Origin: Thioalkalivibrio halophilus
GTDB taxonomy: Bacteria > Pseudomonadota > Gammaproteobacteria > Ectothiorhodospirales > Ectothiorhodospiraceae
Assembly (NCBI RefSeq): GCF_001995255.1
Contig: NZ_MUZR01000035.1
Location: 1-64,000 of the forward strand
Length of the DNA: 64,000 nucleotides
Direction of reading: 5' to 3'
Below the pieces are notes generated by a model, which worked only from the letters and a program-made list of their open reading frames with translations, was not told the DNA's origin and ran no database searches. This document shows positions 32,056-42,698 of this stretch, in pieces. The translations under genes were made by a program, and so were the position numbers. Within the stretch, counting starts at the first letter, position 1. Every line of letters starts with the position of its first letter.

Positions 32056-33615
32056 TCAGGCCTCGCGCAACAGGAAATGCCGCGGACGCAGCCCGGCCAG
32101 CCACAGCGTCACCCCGAGACTGGCCACCCCGGCGACGATCAGCCCGGTCAGCGCGGTCCCGCGCTCGGGGATGGACCAGTCCGTCCACGCGTCCAGCGCC
32201 GGCGACAGCACCACCAGCACCGCCACCATCACCGCCAGGGCCACGGGCAGCCCGTAGCGCAGGCGCCGCAGGGCCGGTCCCGGCCGGTAGATCCCTTCGC
32301 GCAGCAGGCCGCGGTACAGCAGCCCGGCGTTGATGTAGGCCGAGGCCGAGGTCGCCAGCGCCAGCCCGGCATGCGCACCCGGCACCCCGGACAGATACCA
32401 CGGCAGCACGAACAGGCCGTTGAGCAGCATGTTCCACAGCATGGCAATGATCGCGATGCGCACCGGGGTTTTCGTGTCCTGGCGGGCGAAGAAGCCCGGC
32501 GCGAGCACCTTGATCAGGATGAAGCCCGGGAGCCCCAGCGAATAGGCGGCCAGCGCCAGTGCGGTCATGTGGGTGTCGTGCGGGGTGAACTCCTGATACT
32601 GGATCAGCGTCGCGAGGATCGGCACCGCCAGCACCACCAGCCCGGCCATCGCCGGCAGGGCCACCAGCATCGCCGTGCGCAGCGCCCAGTCCAGGGTGCG
32701 GCCGAAGGCCTCGGGCCGCTCCTCGTTGAACTGTTTCGCCAGGCGCGGAAGGATTACCGTGCCGATGGCGATGCCGAACAGCGCCAGCGGCAGTTCGACG
32801 AAGCGATCGCCGAAATACAGCCAGGAGATCGAACCCGCCACCAGGAACGAGGCGATCAGGGTGTCCACCAGCAGGTTGATCTGCACCACCGAGGTCCCGA
32901 GGATCGCGGGCAGCATCAGCTTGACGATCCGGCGCACGCCCTCGTGCGCCCGGCGGAAACGCGGCCGTGGCAGCAGCCCGGCCCGCCACAGAAACGGGAT
33001 CTGGAAAGCCAGCTGCAGCCCCCCGGCGATGAACACGCCCCAGGCCAGCGCGACCACCGGTTCGGCGAACATCGGCGCCAGCCACAGCGCGGCGCCGATC
33101 AGCGCCAGGTTGAGAAACACCGGAGTGAACGCCGGCACCGCGAAGCGCCCGATGCTGTTGAGGATGCCCGCCGCCATCGCCGTCAGGGAGATGAACAGCA
33201 GGTACGGGAAGGTGATGCGCAGCATGTCCGCCGCCAGGTCCTGGCGGCCTTCCGCCTGCGCCAGCCCGGGCGCGAAGACCCAGATCAGCAGCGGGGCCGC
33301 GAGGATGCCCAGCAGCGTGATTACCGAGACTGCCGCCATCAGCGCCCCGGCGGTATGGTCCAGCAAATCGCGCAGGGCCTCGCGCCCGCGCTTCTCGCGG
33401 AATTCGGCAAACACCGGCACGAAGGCCTGGTTGAAGGCCCCCTCGGCGAACAGCCGGCGCAGAAAATTGGGGATGCGGAAGGCGACAAAGAAGGCGTCGG
33501 TGGCCGCGCTGGCCCCGAAGGTCACCGCCAGCACCATGTCGCGCAGATAGCCCATGATCCGCGAGATCATGGTCATGCCGCTGACCACAGCGGTGGATCG
33601 GAACAGTCGGTTCAT
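32056..33615 (-). CDS. murJ: Lipid II flippase MurJ
   Basis: MOP-superfamily flippase that moves lipid II across the inner membrane. The 519 residues form about 14 membrane helices. The N-terminal MISRIMGYLRDMVLAVTFGASAATDAFFVAFRIPNFLRRLFAEGAF is the strongly conserved MurJ opening. First gene of the murJ-ribF-ileS-lspA-fkpB-ispH series. Confidence 0.96.
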   Translation of the reverse strand: MNRLFRSTAVVSGMTMISRIMGYLRDMVLAVTFGASAATDAFFVAFRIPNFLRRLFAEGAFNQAFVPVFAEFREKRGREALRDLLDHTAGALMAAVSVITLLGILAAPLLIWVFAPGLAQAEGRQDLAADMLRITFPYLLFISLTAMAAGILNSIGRFAVPAFTPVFLNLALIGAALWLAPMFAEPVVALAWGVFIAGGLQLAFQIPFLWRAGLLPRPRFRRAHEGVRRIVKLMLPAILGTSVVQINLLVDTLIASFLVAGSISWLYFGDRFVELPLALFGIAIGTVILPRLAKQFNEERPEAFGRTLDWALRTAMLVALPAMAGLVVLAVPILATLIQYQEFTPHDTHMTALALAAYSLGLPGFILIKVLAPGFFARQDTKTPVRIAIIAMLWNMLLNGLFVLPWYLSGVPGAHAGLALATSASAYINAGLLYRGLLREGIYRPGPALRRLRYGLPVALAVMVAVLVVLSPALDAWTDWSIPERGTALTGLIVAGVASLGVTLWLAGLRPRHFLLREA

Positions 33616-33685
33616 GCGGAAGCCGGCACCACACAGACAATGAGCGGACCGGAGTGTAACCGACTCGCCCGTCGCCAGGCCCGGC

Positions 33686-33718
33686 GACGGCTGTCCCGGG
33701 GAACCGCGGGCAGCCGTC
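33686..33718 (-). terminator. Hairpin downstream of the DsrE-like gene
   Basis: GACGGCTG with CCC at 33686-33697 pairs with GGGCAGCCGTC at 33708-33718. It lies between the DsrE-like stop and murJ. There is no clear T-run, so it is only a likely terminator. Confidence 0.4.
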
Positions 33719-33733
33719 AGGAGGAAGGGAGGA

Positions 33734-34264
33734 TTACTCGATCTTCAGGTAGGCGAAGCCTTCGTCGTTCTGCAGCTCGGTCAGGCGCACCACGCCGGAG
33801 GGCACCAGCTCGATGTCCACGCCATCCATCAGATCCTCTTCCGGAAGGCCGATGTCACCGCGGGTGATGTCGCACAGCTCCAGCGTCACACCATAGGTGT
33901 TGGCCAGGGTGCGCAGGCGGCTCTGCAGCCGTTCGCGCTCCTCCAGCAATTCCTCGTCGGCCTCGAACGGGGTGTCTTCGAGGTCATCATCGGCGATGAA
34001 ACGGATGCCGTGGGACACGAACACGATCCGCACGTCCGCCTCGATGAACTCGCGCTCGTAATGGGTGACCATGTTGTTGATGCTGGTGAGCATTGCCGAG
34101 AAGCGCCGCGGGTCGGCGAAATCGGCGTGGTAGGCGACCTTGGCCTCGGGCTCGAAGGCACGCGCCTGCTGCGGGACCAGGACCAGGCTGGCGGCAAACA
34201 GGGCCAGCAGCACCAGCACGAAGCCGGGGACCACGGCGTTGTTGCGGGCGGCGGGGTATTTCAT
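33734..34264 (-). CDS. Exported DsrE/F-like protein
   Basis: The ATG at 34262-34264 is chosen because AAGGAG is seven bases upstream; the ATG two codons earlier is too close to it. The 176 residues begin with a signal peptide ending QARA-F, then a DsrE/F-like domain: KVAYHADFADPRRFSAMLTSINNMV...VRIVFVSHGIRFI...TYGVTLELCDI. A single Cys sits where DsrE-type proteins carry a sulfur-binding Cys. Periplasmic DsrE-like proteins occur in sulfur-oxidising bacteria, but the substrate here is unknown. It stands alone between murJ and rpsT. Confidence 0.75.
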   Translation of the reverse strand: MKYPAARNNAVVPGFVLVLLALFAASLVLVPQQARAFEPEAKVAYHADFADPRRFSAMLTSINNMVTHYEREFIEADVRIVFVSHGIRFIADDDLEDTPFEADEELLEERERLQSRLRTLANTYGVTLELCDITRGDIGLPEEDLMDGVDIELVPSGVVRLTELQNDEGFAYLKIE

Positions 34265-34353
34265 CTCCATGCTCCTTTTTGTGTTGTGATGCCTGCAATG
34301 TAGACGCACAGGCTCCGGGATTCCATTCCGGGGGGCGACCGGGGCCGGTTCGC

Positions 34354-34376
34354 GTAGGAGCCTGCTTGCAGGCGAA
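34354..34376 (+). repeat. REP-type palindrome before the rpsT promoter
   Basis: GTAGGAGCCTGCTTGCAGGCGAA matches the REP type at 26069-26163 and ends 7 bp before the rpsT -35 box. Confidence 0.6.
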
Positions 34377-34383
34377 GACGAGC

Positions 34384-34412
34384 TTGACCCTGACCGGCGC
34401 CCCGAGTATGCT
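34384..34412 (+). promoter_or_regulatory. rpsT promoter
   Basis: TTGACC (34384-34389) and TATGCT (34407-34412) are 17 bp apart. The start codon lies about 40 bp beyond the predicted transcription start. Confidence 0.72.
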
Positions 34413-34458
34413 TTGTCGCCTTTCAGAGAACCCGGCGAATCACGCGAGGGATAGAGTT

Positions 34459-34725
34459 TTGGCGAATATTGCTTCTGCCCGTAAAAGGGCCCGTCAGTCC
34501 ATGAAGAACCGCGCCCACAACATGGCGCTGCGGTCGCGTTTCCGTACGTACATGAAGGCGGTCCTCAAGCCGCTGCGTCAGGGAGACGTCGAGGCTGCCC
34601 GCGAGGCGTATAGCCAGGCGGTCCCGATCATCGACAAGACCGCGAACAAGGGCCTGATCCACAAAAACAAGGCGGCCCGGCACAAGAGCCGCCTGAACCA
34701 GCGGATCCGCGCCCTGCAGGCGTAA
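34459..34725 (+). CDS. rpsT: 30S ribosomal protein S20
   Basis: An 88-residue, very basic protein (LANIASARKRARQSMKNRAHN...) matching S20. The start is TTG. E. coli rpsT also uses UUG, linked there to autogenous control, so the same logic is plausible. Any ATG start upstream would need a much longer atypical N-terminus. Convergent with proB. Confidence 0.96.
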   Translation: MANIASARKRARQSMKNRAHNMALRSRFRTYMKAVLKPLRQGDVEAAREAYSQAVPIIDKTANKGLIHKNKAARHKSRLNQRIRALQA

Positions 34726-34767
34726 GATCCCCGGGCCTGCGGGCCCCGGCCGGCAGCCTGAAGACCG

Positions 34768-34803
34768 AACGGGCCCGCCCCAGTGCAAAGGGGCGGGCCC
34801 GTT
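34768..34803. terminator. Bidirectional terminator between rpsT and proB
   Basis: A 14-bp perfect stem (AACGGGCCCGCCCC at 34768-34781 with its complement at 34790-34803) and an 8-nt loop lie between two convergent genes. The stem is flanked by A/T on both sides. Confidence 0.75.
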
Positions 34804-34829
34804 TGCGTGCGTATGTCGTGCGCGTGTCG

Positions 34830-37047
<2,218 letters not shown>

Positions 37048-37075
37048 ACGGCGATCCGCGTAGCGGTCAGCCGGA

Positions 37076-37336
37076 TTACTGCTGCGGCTGGACCGTCACG
37101 AAACGGCGGTTGAAACGACCGCCCTTCTTGAACACGACCTCGCCATCCACCTTGGCGAACAGCGTGTGGTCCTTGCCGCAACCCACGTTCTCGCCGGGAT
37201 GATACTGCGTACCGCGCTGACGCACGAGGATGTTGCCGGCGCTCACGATCTGGCCGCCAAACCGCTTGACGCCAAGGCGTTTACTCTCGGAATCGCGCCC
37301 GTTCTTGGAACTGCCGCCTGCCTTCTTGTGTGCCAT
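37076..37336 (-). CDS. rpmA: 50S ribosomal protein L27
   Basis: 86 residues starting [28 protein letters not shown], the canonical L27 N-terminus that reaches the peptidyl-transferase centre. It sits 34 bp after rplU and before a strong terminator. The length is normal. Confidence 0.97.
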   Translation of the reverse strand: MAHKKAGGSSKNGRDSESKRLGVKRFGGQIVSAGNILVRQRGTQYHPGENVGCGKDHTLFAKVDGEVVFKKGGRFNRRFVTVQPQQ

Positions 37337-37370
37337 GTTCTCGTTCTCCCGAGTACTGTCGTGCCGCAGC

Positions 37371-37682
37371 TCAGCCGGCGATGCCGGTGATGCGCACGGT
37401 GGTGTAGTGCTGCCGGTGGCCCGCCTGCTTCATGCTGTGCTTGCGGCGCCGGAATTTGATGATGCGGACCTTGTCGCCGCGGCCGTGGTCCTCGACTTTG
37501 GCGGTGACCTTGCCGCCATCGACCACCGGGGCCCCGACGCGGACATCGTCACCCGCACCCACCATCAGCACCTGGTCGAAATCGACCTCGGAACCGACTT
37601 CGGCGTCGAGCTTTTCGATGCGGATCACGTCACCTTCGGCGACGCGGTACTGTTTACCACCTGTTGCGATGATCGCGTACAT
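37371..37682 (-). CDS. rplU: 50S ribosomal protein L21
   Basis: 103 residues starting [14 protein letters not shown], the standard L21 opening, with the [19 protein letters not shown] block near the end. It is the first gene of the ribosomal operon and has its own promoter at 37753-37781, back to back with the ispB promoter. Confidence 0.97.
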   Translation of the reverse strand: MYAIIATGGKQYRVAEGDVIRIEKLDAEVGSEVDFDQVLMVGAGDDVRVGAPVVDGGKVTAKVEDHGRGDKVRIIKFRRRKHSMKQAGHRQHYTTVRITGIAG

Positions 37683-37752
37683 TTCCCTGGGACTCCGTTG
37701 CGATGACCTGTATGGACCAGGTGCTGATGACTGGTCTCGCGAAAGGGCGGCA

Positions 37753-37781
37753 ATGCTAGCAGCACCCCCGCCGGGGGTCAA
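37753..37781 (-). promoter_or_regulatory. rplU-rpmA promoter
   Basis: On the minus strand TTGACC (37776-37781), 17 bp, then TAGCAT (37753-37758). The leader to rplU is about 65 nt. Confidence 0.72.
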
Positions 37782-37802
37782 CGTTTCGGCCACCCGTATT
37801 GC

Positions 37803-37831
37803 TTGACACCCCGCCACCCCCTTTCTAGCAT
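37803..37831 (+). promoter_or_regulatory. ispB promoter
   Basis: TTGACA (37803-37808), 17 bp, then TAGCAT (37826-37831): a consensus -35 and the same -10 hexamer as the divergent rplU promoter. The two -35 boxes are 21 bp apart. Confidence 0.75.
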
Positions 37832-37914
37832 GCCGGGCTCTTCATTTGCTGGAGGCGGCGCGCGCGTGCGGGCCTGCCGAAACCGACCCCACCCTCACCG
37901 GCCTGCCGAACCGC

Positions 37915-38883
37915 ATGTCCATAGACGCCATCCGAGAGCTCGCTGCCGACGACATGCAGGCAGTCGACGCCTGCATCCGCGACCGGCTCAGCTCCCCCGT
38001 GGTGCTGATCAACCAGCTCGGACACTACATCATCCACAGTGGCGGCAAGCGACTGCGGCCGTTGCTGGCGACCCTGTCGGCCCGGGCCTGCGGTTACGAG
38101 GGCGACAAGCACGTCACCCTGGCGGCGCTGGTGGAGTTCATCCACACCGCGACCCTGCTGCACGACGACGTGGTGGATGCCTCGGAAATGCGCCGCGGCA
38201 ACGAGACCGCGAACCACATCTTCGGCAACGAGGCCGCCGTGCTGGTGGGTGACTTCCTCTACACCCGCGCCTTCGAGATGATGGTCGAGATCGACTCGAT
38301 GCGGGTGATGGAGATCCTGTCGCGCGCGACCAACGTCATCGCGGAAGGCGAAGTGATGCAGCTGATGAACTGCCACGACGCGGATGTCGACGAGGCGCGC
38401 TACATGGACGTGATCCAGTCGAAGACCGCCAAGCTGTTCGAGGCGGCCTGCCAGATCGGCGGCATCCTCGCGCAGCGCGACGCCGCCGACGAGGCCGCGC
38501 TGGCGCGCTACGGCATGCACCTGGGCACCGCGTTCCAGCTGATCGACGATGTGCTCGACTATTCGGCCGACCCCGAGGTGACCGGCAAGCAGCTGGGCGA
38601 CGACCTCGCCGAGGGCAAGCCGACCCTGCCGCTGATCCACGTGCTGCGCGAGGGCAGCGACGCCGAAAAGGCCGTGGTGCGCCGGGCGATCGAACAGGGC
38701 GGGCGCGAGGAAACCGACGCGGTGATCGCGGCCATGCACTCCACCGGCGCGCTGGAGTACGCCCGGGCGCGGGCGGAGGCCGAAACCGACGCGGCGATCG
38801 ACGCCATCGCCGGGCTGCCGGACACCCCCCACCGCCGCGCCCTGGCGGACATCGCCCGCTTCGCCGTGGGCCGCGATCACTGA
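37915..38883 (+). CDS. ispB: Polyprenyl (octaprenyl-type) diphosphate synthase
   Basis: Makes the ubiquinone side-chain precursor. From the ATG at 37915 (MSIDAIRELAADDMQAVDACIRDRLSS) it has 322 residues, matching the IspB N-terminus; the frame extends 23 codons upstream but starts atypically. Both aspartate-rich motifs are present: LLHDDVVDAS near 82-91 and LIDDVLDY near 208-215. GGKRLRPLL is the IPP-binding block. It is divergent from rplU, as in E. coli. The exact chain length cannot be read from sequence. Confidence 0.94.
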   Translation: MSIDAIRELAADDMQAVDACIRDRLSSPVVLINQLGHYIIHSGGKRLRPLLATLSARACGYEGDKHVTLAALVEFIHTATLLHDDVVDASEMRRGNETANHIFGNEAAVLVGDFLYTRAFEMMVEIDSMRVMEILSRATNVIAEGEVMQLMNCHDADVDEARYMDVIQSKTAKLFEAACQIGGILAQRDAADEAALARYGMHLGTAFQLIDDVLDYSADPEVTGKQLGDDLAEGKPTLPLIHVLREGSDAEKAVVRRAIEQGGREETDAVIAAMHSTGALEYARARAEAETDAAIDAIAGLPDTPHRRALADIARFAVGRDH

Positions 38884-38903
38884 CACCGCGTTCGCCCGGG
38901 GCA

Positions 38904-39741
<838 letters not shown>

Positions 39742-39775
39742 CATACGCAACAGACGCAACAGCCGGAGCAAGACC

Positions 39776-40051
39776 ATGGCCCGCATAACCGTCGAGGACT
39801 GCCTCGAAAAAGTCGACAACCGCTTCGAGCTGGTGATGATGGCCGCCCGTCGCGCGCGTCACATCGCCCACGGCAAGGAACCCCGAGTGCCCGAGAACAA
39901 CGACAAGCCAACGGTCATCGCCCTGCGCGAGATCGCAGCGGGCGTGGTCGGGGCCGAGGTGTTCGACGAGCACGACGAGCGTCCGCAGAACCAGATGCTG
40001 GATTTCTCCACGATCCGGCACCTGGAACAGCTCGAAGCCGACGAACGGTAG
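39776..40051 (+). CDS. rpoZ: RNA polymerase omega subunit
   Basis: 91 residues starting [20 protein letters not shown], the typical omega N-terminus with the (A/V)R and ALREIA blocks that contact beta-prime. Omega also forms the ppGpp site 1 with beta-prime, which fits its place directly before spoT. AGCCGGAGCAAGACC upstream holds a GGAG ribosome site. Confidence 0.97.
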   Translation: MARITVEDCLEKVDNRFELVMMAARRARHIAHGKEPRVPENNDKPTVIALREIAAGVVGAEVFDEHDERPQNQMLDFSTIRHLEQLEADER

Positions 40052-42244
40052 GTGGAGCCCTTGGCCGCTGGGCTTTCAGCGCCCGGGGCCGTCTCCTCGG
40101 CTTCCTCGGGCTCCGCGCGTTTCCTGATCAGCGACCTGTGCGCTGAGCTGGAGGCGTACCTGGAGCCCGAGCAGGTCGAGGAGATCTATCGCGCGTATCT
40201 ATTCGGCGCCGAGGCCCACGAGGGCCAGACGCGCAAGACCGGCGAGCCGTACATCTACCACCCCCTGGCCGTGGCCCGCACCATGGCCGAGATGCGCATG
40301 GACCACCGCGCGATCTGCGCGGCCATCCTCCATGACGTGATGGAGGACACCCCCACCAGCAAGGACCGCATCCACGCCGAGTTCGGCGAGGAAGTCGCAG
40401 AGCTGGTCGACGGGGTCTCCAAGCTGACCCACCTGCAGTTCCAGTCCAAGGCCGAGGCGCAGGCGGAGAACTTCCGCAAGATGATGCTGGCGATCACCCG
40501 CGACATTCGGGTGATCCTGGTCAAGCTGGCCGACCGCCTGCACAACATGCGCACCCTGGGCGTGATGCGCCCGGACAAGAAGCGCCGCATCGCCAACGAG
40601 ACCCTGGAGATCTACGCCCCCATCGCGCAGCGCCTGGGGATGAACGCCATGCGCCGCGAGCTGGAACACCTCGGCTTTGTCGCCAGGCATCCCTGGCGGT
40701 CCGCGGTCCTGGAACGCGCGATGCAGGACGCCCGCGGCAACCGCCGCGAGCCGATGCGCAACATCGAGCAGGCGATCTGCTCGCGCATGGAGGCCGCGGG
40801 CATCGAGGGCCGGATCTCCGGACGCGAGAAATCGCTGTACAGCATCTACCGCAAGATGCGCTCGAAGCGGCACACCTTCGAAGATGTGTTCGACGTGTTC
40901 GCGATCCGCATCGTGGTCGACGACATGGACACCTGCTACCGCTCGCTGGGGGTGGTCCACAACCTGTACAAGCCGGTGCCGGGGCGCTTCAAGGACTACA
41001 TCGCGATCCCCAAGTCCAACGGCTACCAGTCACTGCACACCGTGCTGTTCGGCCCGCAGGGCATCCCGATCGAGGTGCAGATCCGCACCACCGAGATGGA
41101 TCGTGTCGCGGAAAGCGGCATCGCCGCCCACTGGCAGTACAAGTCGGGGGGCGAGCTGGCGCAGACGGCGCAGAGCCGCGCACGCGAATGGCTCAAGGAT
41201 GTCCTCGAGATCCAGAACAGCGTGGGCAATTCGATCGAGTTCCTGGAAAACGTGAAGGTCGACCTGTTCCCCGACGAGGTCTACACCTTCACCCCGGGTG
41301 GCGACATCCTGGTCCTGCCGCGCAACGCCACGCCCATCGACTTCGCCTATGCCGTGCACTCGGACGTCGGCAACCGCTGCGTGGCCGCCAAGATCGACCG
41401 CCAGCTGGCGCCGCTCTCCAGCCGGCTGCAAAGCGGCCAGACGGTGGAGATCGTCACCGCGCAGGGTGCCCGGCCCAACCCGGCCTGGCTGTCGTTCGTG
41501 GTCACCGGCAAGGCCCGCACCGGCATCCGCCACTGCCTGAAATCCATGCAGAAGGACGAGGCGCGGGCCCTTGGCCGCCGCCTGCTGGAAAAATCCCTGG
41601 CGGCACTGGATTCCAGCCTCGCGCGGATCTCCCCGGCACAGCTGGACCAGCTCCTGGACAACATGAAACTCACCGAGCTGGATGATCTGCTGGCCGAGAT
41701 CGGTCTGGGGAATCGCATGGCCTCGCTGGTGGCACGCCAGCTGGTGGGCCTGGACGGCGAGGCGGCCGAGATCGAGGGCGAGACCGACGGCCACGAGACC
41801 GCATCCCTGGCGATCCGCGGGACCGAGGGCATGGTCCTGAACTACGGCCGCTGCTGCTATCCCATCCCGGGTGATCCAATCATCGGTCAGCTGAGCGCCG
41901 GGCGCGGCCTGGTGGTCCATCGCGAAAACTGCCGCAACCTGCACGAGGGCCGCGAACGTCCGGATCGCAGGATCGACCTCGAGTGGTCGCACGAACCGGG
42001 CCTGCAGTTCACCGCTGCGGTGCGCACGCGTACTGCCAACCGCCGCGGCGCGCTGGCCGAGATGGCTGCCTGCATCGCCGACCAGGGCTCCAACATCGAG
42101 CACATCTCGTTCAACGAGCAGGACGGCCACTCCACCGCCATGACCTTCCAGCTGACAGTGCGCGACCGCCAGCACCTGGCGCAGATCATGCGCGGCCTGC
42201 GGCGCCTGCCGGACGTGCTGCGGATCTCGCGCCCGCGCGGCTGA
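40052..42244 (+). CDS. spoT: Bifunctional (p)ppGpp synthetase/hydrolase SpoT
   Basis: A 730-residue RelA/SpoT homologue. In order: HD hydrolase domain with AAILHDVMEDT (intact HD pair), synthetase domain (VFDVFAIRIVVDDMDTCY...NGYQSLHTVLFG), TGS domain (VYTFTPGGDILVLPRNATPIDFAYAVHSDVG), and C-terminal zinc-finger and ACT regions. The GTG at 40052 follows the rpoZ stop directly. It gives about 24 residues more than E. coli SpoT before the matching helix; no ATG lies between, so the start is somewhat uncertain. Confidence 0.95.
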   Translation: MEPLAAGLSAPGAVSSASSGSARFLISDLCAELEAYLEPEQVEEIYRAYLFGAEAHEGQTRKTGEPYIYHPLAVARTMAEMRMDHRAICAAILHDVMEDTPTSKDRIHAEFGEEVAELVDGVSKLTHLQFQSKAEAQAENFRKMMLAITRDIRVILVKLADRLHNMRTLGVMRPDKKRRIANETLEIYAPIAQRLGMNAMRRELEHLGFVARHPWRSAVLERAMQDARGNRREPMRNIEQAICSRMEAAGIEGRISGREKSLYSIYRKMRSKRHTFEDVFDVFAIRIVVDDMDTCYRSLGVVHNLYKPVPGRFKDYIAIPKSNGYQSLHTVLFGPQGIPIEVQIRTTEMDRVAESGIAAHWQYKSGGELAQTAQSRAREWLKDVLEIQNSVGNSIEFLENVKVDLFPDEVYTFTPGGDILVLPRNATPIDFAYAVHSDVGNRCVAAKIDRQLAPLSSRLQSGQTVEIVTAQGARPNPAWLSFVVTGKARTGIRHCLKSMQKDEARALGRRLLEKSLAALDSSLARISPAQLDQLLDNMKLTELDDLLAEIGLGNRMASLVARQLVGLDGEAAEIEGETDGHETASLAIRGTEGMVLNYGRCCYPIPGDPIIGQLSAGRGLVVHRENCRNLHEGRERPDRRIDLEWSHEPGLQFTAAVRTRTANRRGALAEMAACIADQGSNIEHISFNEQDGHSTAMTFQLTVRDRQHLAQIMRGLRRLPDVLRISRPRG

Positions 42245-42283
42245 CGCGGTATGGTTCCCGGCGCTGAATAACCAGGAGGTTCC

Positions 42284-42673
42284 ATGTCCCGCGAAGTAAT
42301 CCAGACCGACGCCGCCCCGGCCGCCATCGGCCCCTACTCCCAGGCGGTGCGCACCGGCGACACCCTGTACCTCTCCGGCCAGATCCCGCTGGACCCGGCC
42401 ACCATGGACCTGGTGGACGGCGGCATCGAGGCGCAGATCCGCCGGGTGTTCGACAACCTGGCGGCAGTGCTGGATGCCGCCGGCGCGCGCCTGGGCGATA
42501 TCGCCAAGCTCAACATCTACCTCGTCGACCTGACCCATTTCCCGCTGGTCAACGAGCTGATGAGCGAATACTTCAGCGAGCCTTATCCGGCGCGCGCGGC
42601 GATCGGCGTGGCCGCCCTGCCCAAGGGGGCACAGGTGGAGATGGACGCCATCGCCTGGTGTCCGCGGGGCTGA
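42284..42673 (+). CDS. ridA: RidA family enamine/imine deaminase
   Basis: Clears reactive enamine intermediates from PLP enzymes. 129 residues with [28 protein letters not shown] and the C-terminal [24 protein letters not shown]; the Arg in PARAAI is the catalytic one. CAGGAGGTTCC provides a strong ribosome site. The position between spoT and recG is common. Confidence 0.94.
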   Translation: MSREVIQTDAAPAAIGPYSQAVRTGDTLYLSGQIPLDPATMDLVDGGIEAQIRRVFDNLAAVLDAAGARLGDIAKLNIYLVDLTHFPLVNELMSEYFSEPYPARAAIGVAALPKGAQVEMDAIAWCPRG

Positions 42674-42698
42674 GGCCCCGCGCCCCGGAGCACTGCAG

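Noticed and set aside
28168-33867. Long plus-strand frames opposite ileS, ribF and murJ
   Set aside because: No recognisable domains; His/Arg/Gln-rich shadow translation. The minus-strand genes are unmistakable.
33734-34264. Assignment as a dsrE gene of the reverse dissimilatory sulfite reductase operon
   Set aside because: It has a signal peptide and stands alone, with no dsrF/dsrH or dsrAB nearby; only a DsrE-like fold is supported.
37846-37914. N-terminal extension of IspB
   Set aside because: It begins near the predicted transcription start and does not match IspB; the ATG at 37915 gives the family N-terminus.
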